Source: Haematomicrobium sanguinis DSM 21259
Lineage (GTDB): Bacteria > Actinomycetota > Actinomycetes > Actinomycetales > Micrococcaceae
DNA: 64,000 nucleotides
NCBI RefSeq assembly: GCF_000688395.1
Contig: NZ_JIAG01000002.1
Coordinates: 220,262-284,261, forward strand
Reading direction: 5' to 3'
The notes under the pieces are model-generated. The model had not been told where the DNA came from. It made no database searches and saw only the letters and a program-made list of their open reading frames with translations. Positions 44,900 to 53,610 of the stretch are shown piece after piece. Every line of letters starts with the position of its first letter. Positions within the stretch are counted from its first letter, which is position 1. Made by a program: the position numbers and the translations under genes.

Positions 44900-45556
44900 T
44901 TAGGGTGTGCCGGTGGGATGTTCGGGCCAGGGCGCCCGGGATTCCCGCAAATTTTCAAAACGCGACTCGGCGGCGAGCTTGGCCGCCATGGCCCCGATGA
45001 TCAGCGCCGGGTTGTGGAATTTTCCGCCCAACACCCCTGCAACCACCTCATCCAGCGGCAACCACGCCTGGAGCATTTCCGATTCCTCGTCTTCCCGGGC
45101 GAAGCGCTCCGCCTCGGGGACCTCAGACAGACCGCGTGCCAAGTACACCCGCACGGCTTCGCTCGTGGAGCCGGGGCTCCAGTACCCGTCAACCAGCACG
45201 TCCCACGTGTCCGCTCTTAGGTCCGCTTCCTCGTGGAGTTCGCGCTGTGCCGCTTCCAACATGTTTTCACCCTCGACATCCAAGAGCCCGGCGGGAATTT
45301 CCCACAGGTTCATCTTCACCGGGTGCCGGTATTGGCGTAGCAGGAGCACTTCGTCGGCGTCGTTGAGCGCCAGGACGGCGACCGCACCGGGGTGGCTGAT
45401 GTAGTCGCGGGTGATGGGTTCGCTCTCCGGGTCCAGCCGGAAGGAATCGGTGATGACGTTCCATATGCGGCCGCGGTAATCCACGGCGCTGGATACGACC
45501 TCGCGCGTCGAGGCGGCGTCTTCGATGCCTTCCGGCCGCTCCGGGTGGGCAGCCAT
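44900..45556 (-). CDS. NUDIX hydrolase, ADP-ribose pyrophosphatase-like
   Basis: 218 residues from the ATG at 45556. The NUDIX box [24 protein letters not shown] is intact, and the upstream [19 protein letters not shown] block is typical of ADP-ribose/nucleoside-diphosphate-sugar pyrophosphatases. Downstream [22 protein letters not shown] also fits. It begins 2 nt after the pyrG stop and is followed by xerD. Confidence 0.93.
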   Translation of the reverse strand: MAAHPERPEGIEDAASTREVVSSAVDYRGRIWNVITDSFRLDPESEPITRDYISHPGAVAVLALNDADEVLLLRQYRHPVKMNLWEIPAGLLDVEGENMLEAAQRELHEEADLRADTWDVLVDGYWSPGSTSEAVRVYLARGLSEVPEAERFAREDEESEMLQAWLPLDEVVAGVLGGKFHNPALIIGAMAAKLAAESRFENLRESRAPWPEHPTGTP

Positions 45557-45558
45557 GG

Positions 45559-47274
45559 CTACTTCGAGGCCTTTTGGTGCTCCAGCGCCGCGTCGATGAG
45601 CCCAACAAACAGCGGGTTCGGCCGGGTGGGGCGCGAGCTCAGTTCCGGGTGCGCCTGCGTGCCCACATAGTAGGGGTGCACCTCGGCGGGGAGCTCCACG
45701 TTTTCCACGAGGTTTCCGTCCGGGCTCAGTCCCGCGAAAACCAGTCCGGCGTCGGCCAGTTGGTCGCGGTACTGGTTGTTGACCTCGTAACGGTGACGGT
45801 GGCGCTCGGAGACCTCGATCGCCCCGTAGGTCTTCGCCGTCACTGTGCCGTCTTGAAGCACAGCCGGGTAGGAGCCCAGGCGCATGGTTCCGCCCATGTC
45901 CCCGTCTCCGGCAACGATGTCCATTTGCTCGGCCATGGTCGCGATGACCGGGAACGGGGTTTCCGGATCGAACTCGGAGGAGGACGCGTCCGGCATTTCG
46001 GCCTCGTTGCGCGCGTACTCGATGACCATGCATTGCATCCCAAGACACAGTCCGAGGGCAGGAAGTTTGTTCTTGCGGGCGTAGTTCAGCGCGCCGAGTT
46101 TACCTTCAAGGCCGCGGATGCCGAAGCCGCCGGGCACGCAGATCGCGTCCACGCCGGCGAGCGCCTTCTTTGCTCCAGCGGGTGTGGCGCACTCATCGGA
46201 GGGCACCCAACGAATCTTGACCTTGGTCTTGGAGGCGAAACCTCCGGCGCGCAGAGCCTCGGTCACCGACAGGTACGCATCCGGCAGGTCAATGTATTTG
46301 CCGACCAGCGCCACCTCGACCTCGGCCTTGGGGTTGTGTACTGCGTCCAGGAGCTTATTCCACTTGGTCCAGTTCACGTCCTTAAACTTCAAGTCCAACG
46401 CCTGCACAATGTAGGCGTCCAGGCCCTGGGAGTGCAGCGTGCGCGGGATGTCGTAAATGCTCGGGGCGTCGGCGGCGTTGATCACGGCGTCGGTGTCGAC
46501 ATCGCACATCCGGCCGATCTTTTCCCGCATCGCTTCCGGTACCTCGCGGTCGCTACGGATCACAATCGCGTCCGGCTGGATACCGATCGAGCGCAGCGCA
46601 GCGACGGAGTGCTGCGTCGGTTTCGTCTTGAGCTCCCCGGACGGCCCAATGTAGGGGACCAAGGAGACGTGCAGGAAGAAGACGTTGTCACGGCCAATGT
46701 CTTGGCGCACCTGGCGTGCGGCCTCGAGGAACGGTTGGGACTCAATATCGCCGACCGTGCCGCCGATTTCGGTAATGATCACATCCGGGGCGTTCTTCTT
46801 GCCGGTGGCTGCGGTGCGCATCCGGTTTTTGATTTCGTCGGTGATGTGCGGGATGACCTGGACCGTGTCGCCCAAATATTCGCCGCGGCGCTCCTTCGCG
46901 ATGACTCGCTGGTACACCTGGCCGGTTGTGACGTTGGCCGAACCGTCGAGGGCTTCATCCAGGAACCGCTCGTAGTGTCCAATGTCGAGGTCGGTTTCTG
47001 CCCCGTCCTCGGTGACGAAAACTTCGCCGTGTTGGAAGGGGTTCATGGTCCCCGGATCCACGTTGAGATAGGGATCGAGTTTTTGCATGGTGACGGACAG
47101 GCCGCGCGAGCGGAGCAGGTGCCCCAAGCTGGACGCCGTCAGTCCTTTACCGAGAGAAGAGGCCACCCCACCGGTGACGAAGATGTGTCGGGTAGTTGGG
47201 GTCGAAGCCCGTTTTGAACGCCCGCTGAACCGTGAATTTGATCGTTGCACCACGGAACTCCAGCCTATCATCAT
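45559..47274 (-). CDS. pyrG: CTP synthase
   Basis: 571 residues from the first ATG of a MM pair at 47274. The synthetase domain carries [24 protein letters not shown] (P-loop) and [19 protein letters not shown]; the class-I glutaminase domain has [16 protein letters not shown] with the nucleophile Cys and the HPE triad residue in [12 protein letters not shown]. It converts UTP to CTP with glutamine nitrogen. The first ~30 residues before RHIFVTGG are longer than usual, so an internal start is possible. Confidence 0.97.
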   Translation of the reverse strand: MMIGWSSVVQRSNSRFSGRSKRASTPTTRHIFVTGGVASSLGKGLTASSLGHLLRSRGLSVTMQKLDPYLNVDPGTMNPFQHGEVFVTEDGAETDLDIGHYERFLDEALDGSANVTTGQVYQRVIAKERRGEYLGDTVQVIPHITDEIKNRMRTAATGKKNAPDVIITEIGGTVGDIESQPFLEAARQVRQDIGRDNVFFLHVSLVPYIGPSGELKTKPTQHSVAALRSIGIQPDAIVIRSDREVPEAMREKIGRMCDVDTDAVINAADAPSIYDIPRTLHSQGLDAYIVQALDLKFKDVNWTKWNKLLDAVHNPKAEVEVALVGKYIDLPDAYLSVTEALRAGGFASKTKVKIRWVPSDECATPAGAKKALAGVDAICVPGGFGIRGLEGKLGALNYARKNKLPALGLCLGMQCMVIEYARNEAEMPDASSSEFDPETPFPVIATMAEQMDIVAGDGDMGGTMRLGSYPAVLQDGTVTAKTYGAIEVSERHRHRYEVNNQYRDQLADAGLVFAGLSPDGNLVENVELPAEVHPYYVGTQAHPELSSRPTRPNPLFVGLIDAALEHQKASK

Positions 47275-47301
47275 TCCCAGATTTTTCGACCCTCGTGGGC
47301 G

Positions 47302-47307
47302 TATGAT
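47302..47307 (+). promoter_or_regulatory. possible -10 of the molybdopterin oxidoreductase gene
   Basis: TATGAT at 47302-47307, 12 nt before the ATG at 47319, in the short gap shared with divergent pyrG. No good -35 was seen. Confidence 0.4.
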
Positions 47308-47318
47308 GCAAACCACTT

Positions 47319-48911
47319 ATGGCCCCACTCCGAATGATTCACATGAGCACTTCACGCACCAAGACCCCGCGCATCCTTGCCGCCCTCACCGGCGTCCTCA
47401 GTGTGGCTCTCGGTGTGGGACTTGGGGAACTGCTCTCGGCATGGTTGACGCCCTCCATCTCTCCGGTCACCGCGATCGGCGGAGTCGTCATCGACAATGT
47501 GCCCCCGGGCGTCAAAGACTTCGCCATCGCGACCTTCGGCACCGCGGATAAACTCGCGCTCATCGTCGGCATGGGAATCATCATCGCGATTTTCGCCGCC
47601 GCGGCCGGCATCCTGCAGTATTCACGGCCTCCCGTCGGCGTCGCGATCATCGCCGTGTTCGGGCTCCTCGGTCTCGGGGCGAGCCTCCTCCGCCCCGGCA
47701 CCACGCCGATCGCGGTCACCATGCCGCTCGTCGTGGCGCTCGTTGCCATCCTGGCTCTCCGATTCCTGGTTGCGCGGTTGCGTGCCTTCCAGCCAGCCTC
47801 CCCTCGTGATTCCACCAAGAACGACGGCGATGCCTCCTTGGCAGGATCGGCTCGCCGCACCTTTTTGGTCGGCAGTTTCGTGGCCGCCGCCGGTGCGATC
47901 GTCGCAGGGTCGGTATCCGTCGCCGTGCGTTCCTCCCGGGCCGCTTTTGACGCCGTCCGCCAGGCAATCACGCTACCGAAACCGGTCAAGGCGGCGCCGC
48001 CGGAGGTGGAGTCTCTGGAGGTTGAGGGCATTACCCCGTGGGTCGTGCCGAATAAGGACTTCTACCGCATCGACACGGCGCTGACCGTGCCAGAGGTCAA
48101 TCCCGAAACCTGGGAGTTGCGGGTGACCGGGATGGTTGATCGCGAGGTCTCCATGACCTTTCAAGAATTATTAGCGAAGCCCATGGTGGAGGACTACGTC
48201 ACGCTGACCTGCGTCTCCAATTACGTGGGAGGAGATTTGGTGGGCAATGCCAAATGGCTGGGTTGGCCCATCCGAGAGTTGCTCGGGCAGGCAGGGGTGC
48301 AGGACGGTGCCGATATGGTCCTTTCGCGCAGCGTCGACGGTTTCACCGCTAGCACGCCGCTCGAAATACTGACCGATAAGAACCGCAATGCGTTGATCGC
48401 TGTCGGCATGAATGGGGGGCCGCTGCCGCCCGAGCACGGCTTCCCGGCCCGCATGGTGGTGCCCGGGCTCTACGGATATGTCTCCGCCACCAAGTGGGTA
48501 ACCGAGCTCAAGGTCACGACCTTTGCCCAAGACAAGGCGTACTGGTCCACGCGCGGCTACTCAGAAAGAGCGCCGATCAAGCAGTCCTCCCGAATGGACA
48601 CGCCCAAGCCTGGCCAACAGGTTGCTGCGGGCGAAGTCTGGTTGGGCGGCGTGGCGTGGGCGCAACCGGTCGGAGTCAAGCAAGTCCAGGTCAAGATCGA
48701 TGGCGACGACTGGAAAGACGCGACCATCGGGGACGCAACCAGCGGTGCGACCTGGGTGCAGTGGGCGCTCAAGGCGAATCTCGAATCCGGCGCGCACACC
48801 ATCAAGGTGCGCTCGGTCAATCGCGATAGCGAGGTGCAGACCGGGGAGCGCGCCGATGTGGTCCCCGACGGCGCTACCGGCATCCAAAGTACCGTCATCT
48901 CCGTCACCTAA
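47319..48911 (+). CDS. membrane-bound sulfite-oxidase-family molybdopterin oxidoreductase
   Basis: 530 residues. Four hydrophobic helices (residues about 17-150) precede a hydrophilic linker (SPRDSTKNDGDASLAGSARR) and a fifth helix that may act as a Tat-like anchor (SARRTFLVGSFVAAAGAIVAGS). The extracytoplasmic part has the sulfite oxidase fold: the molybdenum-binding Cys in YVTLTCVSNYVGGDLVGNAKW, GFTASTPLEI, the GLPP-like GPLPPEHGFPARMVVPGLYGYVSATKWV, and a C-terminal dimerisation domain (GVAWAQPVGVKQVQVKIDG). The substrate is unknown. ATG at 47343 is an alternative start. Linker contains the recurrent 15-mer. Confidence 0.9.
   Translation: MAPLRMIHMSTSRTKTPRILAALTGVLSVALGVGLGELLSAWLTPSISPVTAIGGVVIDNVPPGVKDFAIATFGTADKLALIVGMGIIIAIFAAAAGILQYSRPPVGVAIIAVFGLLGLGASLLRPGTTPIAVTMPLVVALVAILALRFLVARLRAFQPASPRDSTKNDGDASLAGSARRTFLVGSFVAAAGAIVAGSVSVAVRSSRAAFDAVRQAITLPKPVKAAPPEVESLEVEGITPWVVPNKDFYRIDTALTVPEVNPETWELRVTGMVDREVSMTFQELLAKPMVEDYVTLTCVSNYVGGDLVGNAKWLGWPIRELLGQAGVQDGADMVLSRSVDGFTASTPLEILTDKNRNALIAVGMNGGPLPPEHGFPARMVVPGLYGYVSATKWVTELKVTTFAQDKAYWSTRGYSERAPIKQSSRMDTPKPGQQVAAGEVWLGGVAWAQPVGVKQVQVKIDGDDWKDATIGDATSGATWVQWALKANLESGAHTIKVRSVNRDSEVQTGERADVVPDGATGIQSTVISVT
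47817..47831 (+). repeat. dispersed 15-mer AAGAACGACGGCGAT (copy 5)
   Basis: Exact copy read as KNDGD within STKNDGDASLAG, in the linker between the membrane domain and the fifth helix of the oxidoreductase. The right flank gcctcc equals copy 3. Confidence 0.87.
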
Positions 48912-48924
48912 ACCCTCACCCCCT

Positions 48925-48987
48925 CGCCGAGTCGGCACGTTTTCCGCTAATGGCGCCGCCATTAGCGGAAAACGTGCCGACTCGGCG
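48925..48987. terminator. 63-bp perfect palindrome between convergent genes
   Basis: A 31-bp arm (48925-48955) beginning CGCCGAGTCGGCACG is the exact complement of 48957-48987, with one central base. It occupies the 96-bp gap between the oxidoreductase and recN stops. Because the arms are symmetrical it would form a stem in RNA from either strand, so a bidirectional terminator is the simplest reading; no T-run is present. Confidence 0.7.
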
Positions 48988-49007
48988 AACCGTGCGGCGC
49001 CCGGGTA

Positions 49008-50717
49008 CTAGGCGCGGCGGGCGGAGTCGAGGAGCTCTTGGGCGTGGGCGCGAGCCGAGTCGGAATCTTCCTGGCCCGCGAGCATGCGCGCCAGCTCGAC
49101 GACGCGTTCGGAGTCTTCCAGCGCGCGCACATCGCTTTCGGTGAAACCGCCGTCGGTGCCCGAAGACTTTAAGATTCGCACATGGTTGTCGGCAAAGGCG
49201 GCGACTTGCGCCAAGTGCGTCACCACAATGACCTGCACCGACTTCGCGAGCATCGATAAACGCCGACCAATCTCGACGGCCGCCTTACCGCCCACACCGG
49301 CGTCCACCTCGTCGAAAATGAAAGTCGGAACCGGGTTCACCTCGGCCAAGACCACCTCGATTGCGAGCATCACGCGAGACAGCTCTCCCCCGGACGCGCT
49401 CTTAGCGACCGGCCGCGGGTCGGTGCCAGGGTGCGGTTGCAAGAGAAACTCCACCCGGTCGCGGCCGTGCGGACCAAGCTCATCCATTGCGGACACATCG
49501 ACCGAGAATTGGGCGTCCGGCATGGCCAACTCTTGCAGTTCGGCGTCGACGCGCCCGGCCACCGAGACCGCGGCGTCCCGTCGCAGGGCCGTCAGTTGGC
49601 CGGCGAGCTCCTCCAGTTCCGCTCTTTCGCGCTCGAGCGTCGCCGCCAATTCGGCAATCGTGGACTCGTCCTGGTGGAGTTCATCCAGCCGCGCCCGGTT
49701 TGTTTCGGCCCAGCCGATCACCTCATTAATGCTGGGCGCATATTTTCGGATGAGTTTGTTCAACTCCGCGCGCCGCGTCTCCACGTGTTCGAGCAGCGCC
49801 GGTACGTCCTCGTCCAAGGACGCGCCATAACTGGCAACCTCGTTGGCCACATCGGAGAGCAACACTTCAATCTCTTGCAAGCGAGCTGCCAACTCCCCCA
49901 GCGCGGCGTCCTTGTCTGCCACCGATTCCAAGACCCGCTTTGCCGCATCCACCAGGGACGTCGCCGCATGGGATTCGGCAAAATCTCCGCCGGTCAGTGC
50001 CTCATGCGCCTGTTGCCCGGCAACCCGCAGTTCCTCGATGCTGCCCAGGCGCACCGATTCACTCTTGAGGTTGTCGTCTTCGTCCGGTTGCGGATCGATC
50101 GCATCGATTTCCTCGAGAGCCGCCTGCAACATTTCCGCTTCGCGCAGCCGCTCCCGGGCCGAGGTCACCAGTTCCGAGTGTTCTGCCTCGTGCGCCTGCC
50201 AACTCGCGTACACCTCGGCGTAGCGGGCGGACACCGCGGCCAATTCGGCGCCGGCAAAGGAATCCAGCGCCTGCCGTTGCGCGGCCGCAGATTTCAACCG
50301 CAACTGATCGTTTTGACCGTGCACCGTCACCAGAGAGGACCCAATCGCCCCGAGAACAGAAACCGGCGCGGATCGGCCCCCGGCAAACGCCCGCGATCTG
50401 CCGTCCCCGGAAACGGTACGCGCGAGAATAAGGTCGGCATCGCCGTCGTGCATTTCCACTTCGCCGCCCGCGTCTTCGGTGAGGTTCACGGCCGGGGCAT
50501 CCGCTGCCACCCGCACCACCGCCTCGACGCTCGCGTTTTTGGCGTCGCGGCGCACGGTGGAGGCGTCGCTGCGCGCACCCAAAAGCAACCCGAGCGCGGT
50601 CACGACCATGGTCTTGCCCGCGCCGGTCTCCCCGGTGAACACCGTGAGCCCGGGCCCGAGCGGCACCTCGGCGGACGCGATGACGCCGAGGTTGGCGATG
50701 CGCAACTGGTCGATCAT
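49008..50717 (-). CDS. recN: DNA repair ATPase RecN
   Basis: 569 residues, SMC-like. Walker A is FTGETGAGKTMVVTALG, the ABC signature KSASGGELSRVMLAIEVVL, and Walker B FIFDEVDAGVGG. The middle is coiled coil (about 170-380), as expected. It acts in double-strand-break repair. The ATG overlaps the nadK stop (ATGA), so it is translated with nadK and tlyA; no LexA box was seen near, although RecN is often SOS-linked. Confidence 0.96.
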   Translation of the reverse strand: MIDQLRIANLGVIASAEVPLGPGLTVFTGETGAGKTMVVTALGLLLGARSDASTVRRDAKNASVEAVVRVAADAPAVNLTEDAGGEVEMHDGDADLILARTVSGDGRSRAFAGGRSAPVSVLGAIGSSLVTVHGQNDQLRLKSAAAQRQALDSFAGAELAAVSARYAEVYASWQAHEAEHSELVTSARERLREAEMLQAALEEIDAIDPQPDEDDNLKSESVRLGSIEELRVAGQQAHEALTGGDFAESHAATSLVDAAKRVLESVADKDAALGELAARLQEIEVLLSDVANEVASYGASLDEDVPALLEHVETRRAELNKLIRKYAPSINEVIGWAETNRARLDELHQDESTIAELAATLERERAELEELAGQLTALRRDAAVSVAGRVDAELQELAMPDAQFSVDVSAMDELGPHGRDRVEFLLQPHPGTDPRPVAKSASGGELSRVMLAIEVVLAEVNPVPTFIFDEVDAGVGGKAAVEIGRRLSMLAKSVQVIVVTHLAQVAAFADNHVRILKSSGTDGGFTESDVRALEDSERVVELARMLAGQEDSDSARAHAQELLDSARRA

Positions 50718-51718
50718 GCGCCCTCCTGCGCGCCCAACTCGGCCTTGGTGGGGCCGCGCCATCCTTGCGTGGGTAGCTCGAATTTGCGGACCAGGCGTTC
50801 GGCGAACGGGGTGTCGTTCAGGCGCACGAGCCGCACCGGCTCCGGCGAGCGGGTTACTTCCACGCGCGCGCCGGAGGGGATGTCGAAGGGGCGGCGGCCA
50901 TCGCACCAGAGCACGCCGGGCGTGTCGGTGCGGTTGACGAGTTCCACCGCGAGCACCGATGTCGGCGCCACCACGAGCGGTTTCGTGAAGAGGGCGTGCG
51001 CGCTGATCGGGGTCAGCAACAGAGCCTCGACTTCGGGCCACACCACGGGGCCGCCGGCGGAAAAGGAGTACGCGGTGGAGCCGGTGGGCGTCGCCATCAC
51101 GATGCCGTCGCAGCCAAAGGCGCTGATCGGGCGGGCATCCACTTCCACCGCGACCTCGAGCATGCGCTCCCGGTCGGCCTTTTCCACGGCCGCCTCGTTG
51201 AGCGCCCAGGTGTGGTAAATGAGCTGGTCCTCGAACCAGACTTTCACGTCAATACTCATGCGCTCTTCGACGGTGTAGTCGCGGGCGACCACGCGCGCAA
51301 CCGTCTCGGCGAGGTCGCTGCGCTCGCTCTCGGCAAGGAAACCGACGTGCCCCAGGTTCACGCCCAACAGCGGAATACCGTGGCCGCGCACATATTCGGC
51401 GGCGCGCAGGATCGTGCCGTCGCCGCCGAGCACCATGCCGAGGTCAATGTTGCCGAGCCCTGACTTGTGGCTGCGAGCACTGTCACTGCCAGCACTGTCA
51501 CTGCCCGCACTGTCGCCGTGGCTCGGCAGCGTTTCGACCGGGAAGGGGAGCTCGCCAAACGCGTTTTCCACGTCATCGAGGTCCCGGTCTCGCATGACGG
51601 GCACAATTCCCGCCGCATCTAGCGCCTTGCACGTTTGAAGCGCCGCCTTCAGCGCGTCATTGCGTCCGGTGTGCGCGAGCACAAGCACGCGCCGCGGTGA
51701 CTCACTGTGCTCCTGCAT
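50714..51718 (-). CDS. nadK: NAD kinase
   Basis: 334 residues. The catalytic GGDGT motif occurs in DLGMVLGGDGTILRAAE, followed by GVNLGHVGFLAESERSDL and the NE-type WALNEAAVEKADRERM, and GDGIVMATPTGSTAYSFSAGGP. It phosphorylates NAD to NADP. An insert before GGDGT (SAGSDSAGSDSARSH) comes from 15-bp tandem repeats and should be a flexible loop. The start at 51718 is an ATG; tlyA ends 31 nt upstream. Confidence 0.96.
   Translation of the reverse strand: MQEHSESPRRVLVLAHTGRNDALKAALQTCKALDAAGIVPVMRDRDLDDVENAFGELPFPVETLPSHGDSAGSDSAGSDSARSHKSGLGNIDLGMVLGGDGTILRAAEYVRGHGIPLLGVNLGHVGFLAESERSDLAETVARVVARDYTVEERMSIDVKVWFEDQLIYHTWALNEAAVEKADRERMLEVAVEVDARPISAFGCDGIVMATPTGSTAYSFSAGGPVVWPEVEALLLTPISAHALFTKPLVVAPTSVLAVELVNRTDTPGVLWCDGRRPFDIPSGARVEVTRSPEPVRLVRLNDTPFAERLVRKFELPTQGWRGPTKAELGAQEGA
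51476..51520 (-). repeat. 15-bp tandem repeat in nadK
   Basis: Units 51476-51490, 51491-51505 (identical) and 51506-51520 (diverged) encode GSDSA pentapeptides in a loop before the GGDGT motif. Confidence 0.88.
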
Positions 51719-51749
51719 TCACGCCTCTCCACGTCTCTGCGCTGTGTCT

Positions 51750-52565
51750 TTACGCTGTGTCAAAAATTCCGGAGGCCGCGACAGCCCGGCGCGCAGCGTC
51801 CTCTATCTCGATCTTAGGGGTACTGGCCCCGATCGCCTTTGTTATCCACAGGAAAAACTCCTGATTACCGTCCTGCCCGGCCAGCGTACTTGCCGCGATG
51901 GCGCGCACCTCGAGGCTTTCGCCGAGCGCGGAGGCGACCACGCGCGTCACCGCGTCCTTGTGGTCACCGGTGTTAATGACGACGCCGGTACTCGGCAACG
52001 CTTCCCGGCCCACCTCGAATTGTGGTTTCACCATGAGGAACATCTGGCCGCCGACTACGAGCATGGGCGCCAAGGCGGGGATCACCATGGTGAGCGAGAT
52101 GAACGAGAGGTCGGCGACGATCCCGTCCACGGGCTCGGTGAGGCCGAGGTCTTCCAATGTCGCGTACCGGAGGTTCACCCCTTCGAGGTTTGTCACGCGG
52201 TCATCCTGGCGCAGTGTCGGGGCGAGTTGGTCGTGGCCGACGTCCGCGGCGATGACACTCGACGCGCCGCGCTCAAGCAGTACTTGGGTGAAGCCGCCGG
52301 TGGATGCTCCGGCGTCGAGAAACGTTTTACCCGCAACCGGGAAGTCGGGAAATGCCTCGAGCGCGCCAACGAGCTTGTATGCGGCGCGGCTCACGTAATC
52401 GGTGCCGCCGGATACCTCGATGCGGGAGCTGTTGTTCACTTTCGCTCCGGCCTTGTGCGCGGTGGCGCCATCGATGCTGACTCGCCCCTCTTTGATCAGC
52501 GCCGCCGCGTGCGAGCGGGTACGCGCGATCCCACGGTTCACGAGTTCCTGGTCGAGTCGGCTCAT
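51750..52565 (-). CDS. tlyA: 16S/23S rRNA 2'-O-methyltransferase TlyA
   Basis: 271 residues. An S4-type RNA-binding domain (RLDQELVNRGIARTRSHAAALIKEGRVSIDG) leads into an FtsJ-like methyltransferase with the SAM motif FLDAGASTGGFTQVLLERGA and the KDKE-type residues further on (VIAADVGHDQL, ADLSFISL, MVKPQFE). In mycobacteria it methylates 16S C1409 and 23S C1920 and affects capreomycin sensitivity. The upstream small gene overlaps its start by 4 nt (ATGA). Confidence 0.95.
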   Translation of the reverse strand: MSRLDQELVNRGIARTRSHAAALIKEGRVSIDGATAHKAGAKVNNSSRIEVSGGTDYVSRAAYKLVGALEAFPDFPVAGKTFLDAGASTGGFTQVLLERGASSVIAADVGHDQLAPTLRQDDRVTNLEGVNLRYATLEDLGLTEPVDGIVADLSFISLTMVIPALAPMLVVGGQMFLMVKPQFEVGREALPSTGVVINTGDHKDAVTRVVASALGESLEVRAIAASTLAGQDGNQEFFLWITKAIGASTPKIEIEDAARRAVAASGIFDTA

Positions 52566-52780
52566 CCGTCCGCGTCGGTATCGAGTTCGGCGGCAAGCTC
52601 GTCGTGGACACGCTGATACAGATCGGGGTGCTCGGCAACCGGCGCCTCGGGTACCGACGCGAGGGTCTCCAGAACGGTATCGACTCCGGCATCCGCGGTC
52701 GCCACGAGTTCTTGCGGGTAGTTCGCGGGCTCCTGGGGCAGGAGCGAGCCCTGTTCCGGGTTGGCGTGGCGTTCGCTCAT
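52562..52780 (-). CDS. small conserved protein between HAD and tlyA genes
   Basis: 72 residues, acidic, with no hydrophobic helix: MSERHANPEQGSLLPQEPAN at the start and EHPDLYQRVHDELAAELDTD at the end. Similar short acidic proteins sit next to tlyA in other actinobacteria. It is translated with tlyA (ATGA) and begins 5 nt after the HAD stop. Role unknown; possibly a regulator of neighbours. Confidence 0.75.
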   Translation of the reverse strand: MSERHANPEQGSLLPQEPANYPQELVATADAGVDTVLETLASVPEAPVAEHPDLYQRVHDELAAELDTDADG

Positions 52781-52785
52781 GGGCC

Positions 52786-53610
52786 CTACTTTACTGCCCG
52801 CAACTGTGGCCGGCCGTCGGTGAGCAACTCCCGCAAGTCGTTAATGATGTAGGTGGGCTTCATGTCCGCGTCCGCCTGATCGACCGCGCCCTGGCCGTGA
52901 ATTCCCGTCAATACCAGAGCCGTGTCGAAGCCGGCGTTGTTGCCGCCGAGGATGTCGGTATCGAGCCGATCGCCGACCATGAGCGGGTTTTTCACACCGA
53001 GTTCTTGAGCGGCCAGATGGAAGATGACCGGCTCGGGTTTGCCTGCCACTAGCGGCACCATGCCGGTGGCCATTTCGACGGCCGCAACCAACGCCCCGTT
53101 GCCCGGGGCGATGCCTTGCGGTTGCGGGATGGTTTTATCGGTATTGGTGGCAAACCAGGACGCGCCACCCAAGATCGCAAAGGATGCTGCCGCCAAGTCT
53201 TTCCACCCCACGCTCGGGTCAAAGCCCTGGATCACCGAGCGCGGAGCAATCGTCTCTGCGTCCTGTGTGGTGAGTGGACGGTAGCCGTGGCGGCGCACCT
53301 CATCGGCCAGATAGCGGCTTCCTACCACGAGCACCGGATCGCCTGGCTGCACCTGGATTTTCAGCATCTCGGCCGCGGTTGCCGCCGAGCCAAAAATGTG
53401 GGACGCATCCGTTGCGATCCCGAAAGAGCTTAAGTGTTCGGCGACCTGCTCGGGCGAGCGCGAGGCGTTGTTCGTAATGTATGCGACGGGCAGCCCGGAC
53501 GAAGCAATGTCATTGATGGTGTCCACGGCGTGCGGAATTGGGTGTGGGCCTTCATAGACCACTCCGTCCAGGTCCAGGAACAGCGCGTCATGCCCGTCGA
53601 GAATTGCCAC
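52786..53610 (-). CDS. HAD-superfamily hydrolase, NagD-like
   Basis: 274 residues. Motif I FLDLDGVVYEG, motif II VAYITNNASRS, the C2-type cap and motif IV MVGDRLDTDILGGNNAGFDTALVLTG match the NagD/phosphoglycolate phosphatase group. Substrate unknown, perhaps 2-phosphoglycolate or nucleoside monophosphates. GTG start at 53610 shares one base with the stop of the upstream gene (TAGTG). Confidence 0.93.
   Translation of the reverse strand: MAILDGHDALFLDLDGVVYEGPHPIPHAVDTINDIASSGLPVAYITNNASRSPEQVAEHLSSFGIATDASHIFGSAATAAEMLKIQVQPGDPVLVVGSRYLADEVRRHGYRPLTTQDAETIAPRSVIQGFDPSVGWKDLAAASFAILGGASWFATNTDKTIPQPQGIAPGNGALVAAVEMATGMVPLVAGKPEPVIFHLAAQELGVKNPLMVGDRLDTDILGGNNAGFDTALVLTGIHGQGAVDQADADMKPTYIINDLRELLTDGRPQLRAVK

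Noticed and set aside
45574..47217. 547-codon plus-strand open frame antisense to pyrG
   Set aside because: Mirrors the pyrG coding frame; no protein features.
49431..51218. 595-codon plus-strand open frame across recN and nadK
   Set aside because: Antisense to conserved genes; spans a gene boundary and shows no motif.
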